From Paenibacillus sp. FSL R5-0912 (GTDB lineage: Bacteria; Bacillota; Bacilli; Paenibacillales; Paenibacillaceae), in contig NZ_CP009282.1 in NCBI RefSeq assembly GCF_000758605.1, positions 7,654,526-7,718,525 on the forward strand: a stretch of 64,000 bases of DNA. The letters run 5' to 3'. Below are positions 34,826-44,188 of the stretch, in pieces. How positions within the stretch are numbered: the first letter of the stretch is position 1; the number at the start of each line of letters is the position of its first letter. The notes under the pieces were generated by a model. That model did no database searches. It was not told the DNA's origin and saw only the letters and a list, made by a program, of their open reading frames with translations. Made by a program: the position numbers and the translations under genes.

Positions 34826-34867
34826 TAAAAACGAACGATCGCAGTTGAATATGTGCGATCGTTCGTG
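34826..34867 (-). terminator. Terminator of the gdpP-rplI-dnaB unit
   Basis: CGAACGATCGC / GCGATCGTTCG, an 11-bp perfect stem, followed by TTTTTATTT on the minus strand. Confidence 0.9.
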
Positions 34868-34884
34868 TATTGTGCGAAATTCGC

Positions 34885-36246
<1,362 letters not shown>

Positions 36247-36247
36247 T

Positions 36248-36694
36248 CTACTCCTCCGTTACCTGCACCGTGAGGTTAGCCTTTACTTCAGTGTGCAGCT
36301 TCACTGTTACCTGGAACGTGCCTACATGGCGGATCGGATCGCTCAGCTCAATCTTGCGCTTGTCGATCACGATTCCCTGCGTAGCGGCCAGCGTTTCGCC
36401 GATCTGTTTGCTGGTGATTGCCCCGAACAGACGGCCGCCTTCGCCGGCTTTGGCCTTCAGCGTCAGGGTCAGCTCATCAATCTTCTTGCCGAGCTGAACA
36501 GCTTCCTCTTTCTCCTGGTCCTTACGGCGCTGTTCCGCTGCCGCCTGGTTCTCCAGCGTCTTCACATTGCCATCGGTAGCCGGACGAACCAGTCCGCGCG
36601 GCAGCAGGAAGTTGGCTGCATAACCTTCCGATACCTCTTTAACCTGCCCCTTCTTGCCTTGACCCTTAACATCCTTGATGAAAATGACCTTCAT
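36248..36694 (-). CDS. rplI: 50S ribosomal protein L9
   Basis: 148 residues. The start MKVIFIKDVKGQGKKGQVKE and GYAANFLLPRGLVRPAT are the N-terminal rRNA-binding part, joined by a long helix to the C-terminal domain. It overlaps gdpP by four bases. Length and motifs are standard. Confidence 0.98.
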   Translation of the reverse strand: MKVIFIKDVKGQGKKGQVKEVSEGYAANFLLPRGLVRPATDGNVKTLENQAAAEQRRKDQEKEEAVQLGKKIDELTLTLKAKAGEGGRLFGAITSKQIGETLAATQGIVIDKRKIELSDPIRHVGTFQVTVKLHTEVKANLTVQVTEE

Positions 36695-38694
36695 TCGAAT
36701 AGCCCCTCTTTCGCTTCAATTTCGGCCAGTACTGCAAGCAGTCTGGCTTCTGCTTCCTTGCTGGTTCCTTCAAGCTGTACAGCCGCGTTGGACAGATGTC
36801 CGCCGCCGCCCAGCTTCTCCATAACCACTTGTACATTCATCCGCCCCAGTGACCGGGCACTGATGCCGATCAGTCCATCAGGCCGCTCACTGATCACGAA
36901 TGAGGCAACCACATTGGTCATCCCCAGCAGCGTATCCGCCGTCTGGGCAATCAGCAGCTGTGGAATTTTCATTCCCGGCGCAGTAACCACCAGCGCGATA
37001 TGATCGTATACCATCCGCGCATGCTTGATAATCTCCGCCTTGGAGATGTACTCCTGCAGATCCTCCTTCAGCATGCGCTGAATGAGAATCGTATCTGCCC
37101 CGATACGCCTCAGGAAGCCGGCTGCCTCGAAGGTCCGCGACCCGGTATGCAGTGCGAAATGCTTCGTATCAACCGTAATGCCCGCCAGCAGCATGGTAGC
37201 CTCCAGCGGACTGAGCTTGATCTTGTCGTGAATATACTGCAGCAGCTCGGTCACCAGCTCACAGGTTGAAGATGCATAAGGCTCCAGATACACGAGCACT
37301 GCATCATTGATGAACTCTTCTCCCCGGCGGTGATGATCTACTACGACGATCCGGCTGGCGTATTGCACCAGCCGCGGCTCCATGGTCATGGAAGCCTTAT
37401 GTGTATCTACAACGATCAGCAGCGTATGCTCTGTCATGACCTGCAGCGCCTGCTCTGTCGTGATGAAGGTCTTGTATAGCGCTTCATCCTTACGGATCTG
37501 CTCCATCATGCGGGTAATGGACGGATTCGGCGTCTCCATTACAATACTGGCTTCCACGTTGTACATCTGTGCAGCCTTGAGCAGGCCGATTGCTGCACCT
37601 ACAGCGTCGATATCAGGCACCCGGTGCCCCATAATCAGCACCCGGTCGCTCTCCTGCATCAAATCGCGCAGGGCATGGGCGATCACCCGTGCCCGTACCC
37701 TCGTCCGTTTCTCTGCGGCATTGCTCTTGCCGCCGTAAAAGGAGAGCCGCTGGCCCGCCTTCACAGCCGCCTGATCGCCGCCTCGGCCCAGTGCCATATC
37801 CAGACTCGACTGGGCAAGAGCTCCGAGCTCACTGGCCGATTCCGAGCCATAGGCAAGGCCTATGCTGAGCGTCATCGGCACCTTGAGATCAGCCGTCATC
37901 TCGCGGACCTCATCGAGTACAACGAACCGGCTCTCCTCCAGCGCCTGGAGACTGCGGTGATTCAGCAGCATCAGATACCGCTCTGAGGACAGGCGGCGCA
38001 GATAGACTTCAAACTGTTTGCTCCACTCCGTAATCTCGCTGGCTACCTTCGCGATCAGTGACGTGCGCTGCTGATCGTCCATTCCCTGGGCTGCTTCATC
38101 CAGATTGTCCATCATTACAATACCGATCGCCAGCTTTTCTTCCTCATACCGCTCACGCAGGACCACCAGCTCAGTGATATCGTAGAGATAGAGCAGACGT
38201 TCACTTGGAATCACCACCACCTGATAATAGCGGTCATCGACCGTGATCTCCTGGCGGTGATCCTTCAGCGCACCGTCTTTGGCAGGTTCGCGCTTCTGCG
38301 GTATATTCTTCAGAGAGGCAATGACATCAGGCATCAGCTCTTGCATATCTTCACCCACAAGAGTCTTGCGGGTGAAGATTTGGCTGGCATTGCGGTTATT
38401 CCACTCCACTGTACGGTCCTCACTGTACAGGATAATCCCTAAGGGAAGCATACTTACAGCCTCACCTTCCACCCGTTTAATGCGGAAGGAGAGGCCGTTA
38501 ATATAATCTACAAGGTTGCGGCGGAACGACAGCTCGGCCTGCAGCATGGTGAAACACAATGTGCCGGCCAGAAAGAGGCTGGCAACACCGAGGACCCAGT
38601 TATAGATACTGACCACTATAATCAGGACCAGCAGCAGCAAGAACGCCCACACGGTATGATACCCGTGCCAGCGTCTTTGCAGAAATTTTGGCAT
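36691..38694 (-). CDS. gdpP: Cyclic-di-AMP phosphodiesterase GdpP
   Basis: A 667-residue membrane enzyme. Two transmembrane helices lie in residues 12-55, then a PAS domain (about 80-150), a degenerate GGDEF domain (about 170-310), and DHH/DHHA1 domains with IVVDTHK, VVVDHHRRGEEF and GGGGHLSNAA. It hydrolyses c-di-AMP to pApA and so affects osmotic and wall homeostasis. It follows yybS by 11 bases and precedes rplI, the conserved order. Confidence 0.95.
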   Translation of the reverse strand: MPKFLQRRWHGYHTVWAFLLLLVLIIVVSIYNWVLGVASLFLAGTLCFTMLQAELSFRRNLVDYINGLSFRIKRVEGEAVSMLPLGIILYSEDRTVEWNNRNASQIFTRKTLVGEDMQELMPDVIASLKNIPQKREPAKDGALKDHRQEITVDDRYYQVVVIPSERLLYLYDITELVVLRERYEEEKLAIGIVMMDNLDEAAQGMDDQQRTSLIAKVASEITEWSKQFEVYLRRLSSERYLMLLNHRSLQALEESRFVVLDEVREMTADLKVPMTLSIGLAYGSESASELGALAQSSLDMALGRGGDQAAVKAGQRLSFYGGKSNAAEKRTRVRARVIAHALRDLMQESDRVLIMGHRVPDIDAVGAAIGLLKAAQMYNVEASIVMETPNPSITRMMEQIRKDEALYKTFITTEQALQVMTEHTLLIVVDTHKASMTMEPRLVQYASRIVVVDHHRRGEEFINDAVLVYLEPYASSTCELVTELLQYIHDKIKLSPLEATMLLAGITVDTKHFALHTGSRTFEAAGFLRRIGADTILIQRMLKEDLQEYISKAEIIKHARMVYDHIALVVTAPGMKIPQLLIAQTADTLLGMTNVVASFVISERPDGLIGISARSLGRMNVQVVMEKLGGGGHLSNAAVQLEGTSKEAEARLLAVLAEIEAKEGLFE

Positions 38695-38705
38695 GAGCTC
38701 TCACC

Positions 38706-39623
38706 CTATCGTTTCGATTTCTTCACAAGCTCCCGCAGCGGAAACGCCAGATCGACAACACCGATAATCCAGAATCCCGGCAGGACGATAACAGGTATCG
38801 CCAGCAGCAGCGCTACTATCTTGCTCCACTTCCGTTCATGTATCAGGAAGAAGAGGAAACCGATGGTTTGAATCTTGAATGCGATTTGCAGCAGCGGCAG
38901 CAGATTGGCCGAGACCATCAGCATGAAGCCGCTGTCCGCACCGCCGAAGAGCAGGCTGAGCACTACGCCGAGCAGATAATACCAGATGAAGGCTCTGGAC
39001 AGTCTCCACTCCCGTGCAGGCTTCAGTCTTGGCACCGCGTATTCCATGCTGTTCAGAATCGGACGGACAATGGAATGCGTAATGACAGCTATGATGAATG
39101 CGCTGAGGATGAGCGTCATCGGAATAGCCTGGATGGTCATCCAGCTCATCATGCCAATCTGATCCGATGAGATAGTGATCTCGGAGAGCAGAGGATTGCT
39201 TGCCCCCATAGTGGCCAGCCAGTCCGTATAAGTCTGCAGAACATCGTATACATAATCGTACAAGTTAAACTGCAGGAACGTAGTGCTGATTAACAGAATC
39301 AGCAGGAATTCACCTAATACTGCGACCATACCGGCAATTAGCGTAGACATCGCAGAGGCGCGTTTCTTATACCGGCGTCCCATTACAAGGGCCGGTATCA
39401 GGAAATAAATGGATATCAATACGTAAAACGGTGTAATCAGGCCCACAATCAGCAGGACCGGCACTATATGCAGAATAAACTGCTTCGTGCTAAGCGTCGT
39501 AAAGAGCACAATGGCCGGGATAATCATAAAGAGCGTCGTGATAAGCAGCAATGGGGTGGACAGGGATAACAGCAGCAGCAGATAAGCTATGCTCCAAGCC
39601 ACAGATGTCCAGCGAAATTTCAA
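38706..39623 (-). CDS. yybS: YybS family DUF2232 membrane protein
   Basis: A 305-residue protein with about seven to eight hydrophobic segments. It starts MKFRWTSVAWSIAYLLLLLS and has LKPAREWRLSRAFIWYYLLG near residue 205. DUF2232 members such as Bacillus YybS always lie next to gdpP/rplI/dnaB, as here. The function is unknown, but association with c-di-AMP or wall processes is plausible from context. It starts six bases after the mazG-like stop. Confidence 0.85.
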   Translation of the reverse strand: MKFRWTSVAWSIAYLLLLLSLSTPLLLITTLFMIIPAIVLFTTLSTKQFILHIVPVLLIVGLITPFYVLISIYFLIPALVMGRRYKKRASAMSTLIAGMVAVLGEFLLILLISTTFLQFNLYDYVYDVLQTYTDWLATMGASNPLLSEITISSDQIGMMSWMTIQAIPMTLILSAFIIAVITHSIVRPILNSMEYAVPRLKPAREWRLSRAFIWYYLLGVVLSLLFGGADSGFMLMVSANLLPLLQIAFKIQTIGFLFFLIHERKWSKIVALLLAIPVIVLPGFWIIGVVDLAFPLRELVKKSKR

Positions 39624-39629
39624 CAGTAT

Positions 39630-39941
39630 TCACCTCTTACGCATATGTTCTTCTAGTGCAGATATATCCTGGTACCATTCTTCCAGCTGATGGCCTTCCT
39701 GCCTATGCTTCCTCAGCTTCTCCATCAGCAAGTCATCCAGTTCACGATAAGGGATACCAAGTCTGCGCCCCAATATATATGAGCTCATAATCAGGCTGGC
39801 CAGGCTGTCGCCTACACGGGCGGTACTGCCTTCCCACAACGCTTTGAATAACCGTGAGACTTGATCGATTACTTCAGTCTTTAACCACTCAATTACCTTG
39901 GCGCGTTTGGCCACGTCCAGGTCCTTCGGCACATTGGGCAC
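39630..39941 (-). CDS. MazG-like family protein
   Basis: A 103-residue helical protein. It contains LKTEVIDQVSRLFKALWEG and the later RELDDLLMEKLRKHRQEGHQ segment, resembling the short MazG-like family of Paenibacillus and Bacillus. The EExxE-type metal motif of true MazG pyrophosphatases is weak, so catalysis is uncertain. It is the first gene of the yybS-gdpP-rplI-dnaB run. A GGAGGTAG site precedes the ATG. Confidence 0.7.
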   Translation of the reverse strand: MPNVPKDLDVAKRAKVIEWLKTEVIDQVSRLFKALWEGSTARVGDSLASLIMSSYILGRRLGIPYRELDDLLMEKLRKHRQEGHQLEEWYQDISALEEHMRKR

Positions 39942-40105
39942 GTCTCTCTACCTCCGGCAAAAAGCATTATTCTCCATTATAGCATAAATATTTCCGAGCC
40001 ACACGGACGCCAGCCTCCCGGATCATCCGCATGGCGGAGCCTTACAACCGGGTGTGATTCATGGACTTTACAGGCATACCGGAAGGTATCCACAGCCTGC
40101 CTTTC

Positions 40106-40145
40106 AAAAAAGGCCCGCATTCCGTTACGCCGGAAATACAGGCCT
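40106..40145 (-). terminator. Terminator of the CBS-domain gene
   Basis: GGCC...ATTTCCGG / CGGAAT...GGCC stem followed by TTTTTT on the minus strand. Confidence 0.75.
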
Positions 40146-40180
40146 TGGTTCCTTAAGCATTTGTCGCCATATGGATGAGG

Positions 40181-40606
40181 TTATAACGATTCCTGGGATT
40201 GTCGCGAGACAACCTTTTCGCAATATTCGATGATCTGACTCCGGCGCACAATACCAATGAACCGTTTCATGTCGTCAACTACAGGTACAAAGTTCTGTAC
40301 TTTGGCCAGGTTAATCAAGTCCTCCATATCCGCATCAATGGATACCGGCAGATTGTTCATCCGCAGCGGTACATCCTTAAGCAGATATTTGGAAGCATTC
40401 TCAAAAGTAACGGCGCCGCCCGACTCCTTCATGTACCAGAGCAAATCACCTTCTGTGACTGTTCCGGCATATTCCCCGTTCCGGTTCAGAATCGGCACTG
40501 CGGTATAGCGGTGAAACTCCATCCGTTCCAAGGTCTGGCGCAGCGTCGAATCCAGTGTAACGCAAGCTACCTCCTGTTTCGGAAGTAAAAAAAACGCAAT
40601 ATTCAT
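40181..40606 (-). CDS. CBS-domain pair protein
   Basis: A 141-residue protein with two CBS motifs. The first is at about 8-60 (RYTAVPILNRNGEYAGTVTE), the second at about 75-130 (QNFVPVVDDMKRFIGIVRRS). CBS pairs bind adenine nucleotides or c-di-AMP and act as regulatory modules. No catalytic domain is fused. It is monocistronic, with a terminator behind it. Closeness to gdpP makes a c-di-AMP ligand imaginable but unproven. Confidence 0.85.
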   Translation of the reverse strand: MNIAFFLLPKQEVACVTLDSTLRQTLERMEFHRYTAVPILNRNGEYAGTVTEGDLLWYMKESGGAVTFENASKYLLKDVPLRMNNLPVSIDADMEDLINLAKVQNFVPVVDDMKRFIGIVRRSQIIEYCEKVVSRQSQESL

Positions 40607-40728
40607 CTCTTGATCCTCCTCAAAGAGTTCCGAAGGAATGATGCTTTACCCTTCCGTGCTGCAAGGCCCACCGTAGTTATACGCCTGAGACAGCAATTCG
40701 TTCCACTTCATTATACCATGAAGACAAT

Positions 40729-40766
40729 AAACAGCAGCCATTAACCTTGCGAATGGCTGCTGTTTT
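40729..40766 (-). terminator. Terminator of the LCP gene
   Basis: AAACAGCAGCCATT / AATGGCTGCTGTTT, a perfect 14-bp stem with T-rich flanks on both strands. Confidence 0.85.
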
Positions 40767-40795
40767 TATGCGGGACAGAAAGTACGTGTCCGCCC

Positions 40796-41842
40796 TTACT
40801 GGGCTGTAGCTGTAGCCGCAGGCTCCAGGGCATTCTCTGCTTTGCCTGGTTCAATTAGCTGGTCCACTGGTGTGCTGGCATTCATCCAGTTATCGATCAT
40901 GGCCTTAGCTTCGCTCAGATCCTCTTCATCAACAATATCGTAATACACGCCATTGATGCGTTCGCCTTCGCCCATCACCGTGAAGCTGGAGATATCCATA
41001 TCCTTGCCGCCCATGAATTTCTTGGCCAGACTGATAATCGTGGAAGGCTGTATGTCTGTTTTGAAATTATCACCCATAATATCCAGCAACTCCGGGATGT
41101 TGCCAATTTGGCTGATTGATAACATTTTATTCGCTACCACATCGATAAATACCTGCTGGCGTTTGGTCCGGTTGAAATCGCTATCCTCACGGTAACGGGT
41201 GTAGTTAAGCGCCTCTTCACCACTGTAATTCGACTTATTGGCCTTAATGGTGAATTTCTCATGATCTGCACCTTTGTTGACAATATCCTTCTTGATCGGC
41301 AGCGGAACACCGCCAATAGCGTCAACCGCATCCTTCAGGCCCTGGAAATTAATTGTGGCATAATATTGAATATCATGGCCAAGCAGTGCTTCCAGGGTAT
41401 CTTTAGCCATTTGCTGGCCGCCAAAAGCATATGCGTGCGTGATTTTGTCCTTCTTATTGTCACCATGCCCGATAATTTCCGTGTACGTGTCACGGGGGAT
41501 AGAGATCAGCAGAATCTTATAATCCTCCGGACGGATAACAGCATAGATCATTGTATCGGACCGGGCCACTTCATTGCCCCGCTGGTCTGTACCCAGGAGC
41601 ATTAAAGAGAACGGGTCGCTTTTGAATACTACCGGGGCTGGTTTAACCGTTGTGGTAGTTGTACCGTTATTCTCCAACGGCTGGTAGGATTCTTCCGCCA
41701 GCTTGGTTTCCACCTGATCCGACAAAAAGAGGTCAAAGGCCAGCACCGCGAGCGGCTTCTGGAACAAAAATCCTCCAGCTACAATGACCAGGGCTACAAT
41801 GAGTGCAATGTATCTTTTCTTCAATTTTTTTATTTTTTTCAT
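40796..41842 (-). CDS. LytR-CpsA-Psr (LCP) family wall-polymer ligase
   Basis: A 348-residue protein. A basic start MKKIKKLKKRYIALIVALVI leads into a membrane anchor, followed by the LCP domain. It has LLGTDQRGNEVARSDTMIYA with the conserved Asp/Arg, ISIPRDTYTEI, and YTRYREDSDFNRTKRQQVFI. The enzyme transfers teichoic-acid-type polymers to peptidoglycan outside the membrane. The C-terminal tail is Ala/Thr-rich. An AAGGA site precedes ATG 41842. It is monocistronic. Confidence 0.93.
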   Translation of the reverse strand: MKKIKKLKKRYIALIVALVIVAGGFLFQKPLAVLAFDLFLSDQVETKLAEESYQPLENNGTTTTTVKPAPVVFKSDPFSLMLLGTDQRGNEVARSDTMIYAVIRPEDYKILLISIPRDTYTEIIGHGDNKKDKITHAYAFGGQQMAKDTLEALLGHDIQYYATINFQGLKDAVDAIGGVPLPIKKDIVNKGADHEKFTIKANKSNYSGEEALNYTRYREDSDFNRTKRQQVFIDVVANKMLSISQIGNIPELLDIMGDNFKTDIQPSTIISLAKKFMGGKDMDISSFTVMGEGERINGVYYDIVDEEDLSEAKAMIDNWMNASTPVDQLIEPGKAENALEPAATATAQ

Positions 41843-42237
41843 AATTATAATTCCTTCTTTATGGTGGATTGTACATATGATTGCCGTGCTCTATTTACAA
41901 TGCCTGCCTGAACTTTCAGACAGTCATGACTGGGCTCTTCTTGCTGCTATGCGCTGCCCTGCTTAAGGATATGGTTCCCCCTTTCCGGGATTCGGGTCGT
42001 TCCATTTGTAGAATAAACCTGGAAAACTGCTTTGACACATAAACAATATTTCTATTGTAATCACTTCACACCTAAAAAGAAACAACAAATAACGACAGCA
42101 TCGGCGCGATAGCCGCTTGTATTCCTTAAAGTATATGACGCAAGAAAGTCCGTTTTGATGCTCATTTCCAAAAAATAAATAAAAAATGACGGTCCGCACT
42201 GCCTGCCTAGGCAACAGATCGGACCGTCATTATTTAA
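41843..42237. other. Intergenic region upstream of the LCP gene
   Basis: It contains the oppA-like terminator at its right end and a possible minus-strand promoter (TTGTAA, 17 bases, TATGTA) about 40 bases before the LCP start. The 83-codon minus-strand frame here is not supported: its codon use and composition are random and no site fits. Confidence 0.45.
42185..42237 (-). terminator. Terminator of the OppA-type lipoprotein gene
   Basis: AATGACGGTCCG / CGGACCGTCATT, a 12-bp perfect stem, followed by TTTTTATTTA on the minus strand. Confidence 0.9.
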
Positions 42238-43959
42238 CTAATCCATTTCCTTGATCCACCAGTTCTGCGGATCACGTATATTGCTGAGCGCATTCGTAGA
42301 TACACCCTGGAGGCGTTCATTAATCGCGGTAATATTAGAGCGTTCGGAGAAAAAGATCATCGGAACCTCGTCATTAATCAGCTTCTGCCATTCATAATAA
42401 ACCTCTTTGCGGAAATCCTGGTCGTAAGCTTTCAGGCTTACCCCGTCACGGATAAGTTCCTCGCTGCGCTTGGACGTCCACCGCGGATAATTCCACGAAT
42501 CGGTTGCCCGCCATAAGCCCGAAGGATCTGGGTCGCTCGCCAGCCCCCATACACCGTTAAACAGCTCTACGGACGGATCATCGGACTCTACCGCTTCATA
42601 AAAGCTGTTCAGCTCCTTCAGGCTGCCGCCGTTTAACTGAACATCCAGGCCGACATCATGCCAGTTCTGCAGAATCGCTGCAGTACGCGCCTCTGCTGTT
42701 TTGCTGCCGGACATAGCGTCGTAATGAATCGTGAATTTCTTACCGCCTGGGTCCTCGCGGAGCCCGTCTCCGTCCGTATCGAGATATCCTGCCTCATCCA
42801 GCAAAGTTTTTGCCTTCTCCGGAAGATAAGCATAGGTATCTATTTCCTGGTCATCGATCTTAGCCCAGCTTGAGCTGGGAATAGGGGTCTCGATCAGTGT
42901 TCCCAGGCCATAGGAATATTTATCAATAATACCTTGTCGATCAATCGCATAATACATCGCTTTGCGGAGCCGCTTGTCCTGGAATTTTGGGTTATCCATC
43001 ACCACTTGGCCGCTCTCTTCATCCCAGTGTCCGAACTTGAACCCTATATATTCATAAGACAGCCCCGGTGTCACTTTGATCTCCACATTGTTCAGCTGGC
43101 CTGCAGTCTGGTAGGCATCCCGCGGAAGGGTCCCGATATCAATGCTTCCGGCTTCAAGCAGTGCCGTCATGTCCTTGCTGTCAATGACCTTGTAGGATAT
43201 TCCGTCCAGCAGAGCTTTCCCTTTATAATAATCATCGAACCGTATCATCTCGACACTCTCACCCGGCACAATAGCCTTAATCATGAAAGGACCGGTGCCA
43301 ATAGGCTGCTTACGCACCTGATCACTGTCCAGCATATCCTTCACTGCGACTCCCTCAAAATACCTCTTGTTCATGGGATAGGCCCACAGATTATCGATCA
43401 TGTTTGCCCGCGCTGTATTCATCGTAATGCGCAGCGTATACGGGTCCATCACCTTGAGTCCGGTGATTTCCTTAGCCTCCCCCAGGTGATAAGCTTCGGC
43501 TCCCTTAATCATTTCCACGCTATAATACCTGGAGCCTGGATAATCCGGGCTGGCGATGGTCTCCAGGGCAAATTTCCAATCCTCCACGGTCAGCTCATCG
43601 CCGTTGTGCCAGCGGACTCCGGGTTTGATGGTGAATGTAAATACCGTATGATCCTCAGATTCCTGCCAAGTGGCAATGTTAGGAGCCGTAGACAAGTCAT
43701 CGTTGACTTTGAACATGGCTTCCGTAGTGAACTCCAGCACATTCGCATCGTCCTCCCCCTCAATAAAGGCCGGTTCGAAATTGCCCTGAAACGCAGATGA
43801 ATATCCATATGTTACTGTCCCGCCTGCTATAGGTTCATCGGCTGTTTTGCTTAAGCGCGCCATGTAAGACTGGGCGCCCGGGCTTGGCCCGCTGCATGCA
43901 GACAACGCCACCGCAAGCATAAGCGGAAGCATTAGCCGGCCGATGATATATTTTGACAT
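42238..43959 (-). CDS. Oligopeptide-type ABC substrate-binding lipoprotein
   Basis: A 573-residue family-5 binding protein with lipobox ALSAC near residue 22. It has GGTVTYGYSSAFQGNFEPAF and IKPGVRWHNGDELTVEDWKF, hallmark regions of OppA/DppE. No permease or ATPase genes accompany it, so it must feed a transporter encoded elsewhere. It is monocistronic. Upstream is a cre/LacI-like palindrome (43995-44009), which suggests catabolite or sugar control. Confidence 0.88.
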   Translation of the reverse strand: MSKYIIGRLMLPLMLAVALSACSGPSPGAQSYMARLSKTADEPIAGGTVTYGYSSAFQGNFEPAFIEGEDDANVLEFTTEAMFKVNDDLSTAPNIATWQESEDHTVFTFTIKPGVRWHNGDELTVEDWKFALETIASPDYPGSRYYSVEMIKGAEAYHLGEAKEITGLKVMDPYTLRITMNTARANMIDNLWAYPMNKRYFEGVAVKDMLDSDQVRKQPIGTGPFMIKAIVPGESVEMIRFDDYYKGKALLDGISYKVIDSKDMTALLEAGSIDIGTLPRDAYQTAGQLNNVEIKVTPGLSYEYIGFKFGHWDEESGQVVMDNPKFQDKRLRKAMYYAIDRQGIIDKYSYGLGTLIETPIPSSSWAKIDDQEIDTYAYLPEKAKTLLDEAGYLDTDGDGLREDPGGKKFTIHYDAMSGSKTAEARTAAILQNWHDVGLDVQLNGGSLKELNSFYEAVESDDPSVELFNGVWGLASDPDPSGLWRATDSWNYPRWTSKRSEELIRDGVSLKAYDQDFRKEVYYEWQKLINDEVPMIFFSERSNITAINERLQGVSTNALSNIRDPQNWWIKEMD

Positions 43960-43994
43960 ATATTTATTCCCTCCCGGGTTCCATCACGTGTTAA

Positions 43995-44009
43995 TGTAAG
44001 CGGTTTCCA
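43995..44009. promoter_or_regulatory. Possible CcpA/LacI-type operator before the OppA-like gene
   Basis: TGTAAGCGGTTTCCA resembles the CcpA box TGNAANCGNTNNCA with one extra base in the centre. It lies about 40 bases upstream of the start codon, close to a TATAGT/TAAAAT stretch that could be the -10. Confidence 0.35.
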
Positions 44010-44144
44010 CACTTAATTTTACTATAACTCTGATTGTTCAGCTCATGGACATTTGAATACACCACATAATAGAGGATAACCAATATTGGCTCTAAAGTGA
44101 AGCCTTTAATTTCTATTCGCTCTGCTGAAGCCCCCGTGAAATAT

Positions 44145-44172
44145 GAAAAAAGCCTGCCCTGACGGGCAGACT
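44145..44172 (-). terminator. Terminator of the MutS2-like gene
   Basis: GTCTGCCC-GTCA-GGGCAGGC followed by TTTTTTC on the minus strand. Confidence 0.85.
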
Positions 44173-44188
44173 CCTAGAGTAATCACAC

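Larger units (their letters stand above)
34553..34884. other. Intergenic region between purA and dnaB
   Basis: It holds the purA leader, a family-A palindromic element (about 34651-34720) and the dnaB terminator. A 62-codon frame on the minus strand here overlaps the repeat and is not supported. Confidence 0.5.

Noticed and set aside
41963..42214. An 83-codon minus-strand frame upstream of the LCP gene
   Set aside because: Composition looks random (Phe/Arg/Cys-rich) and its start overlaps a strong terminator stem.
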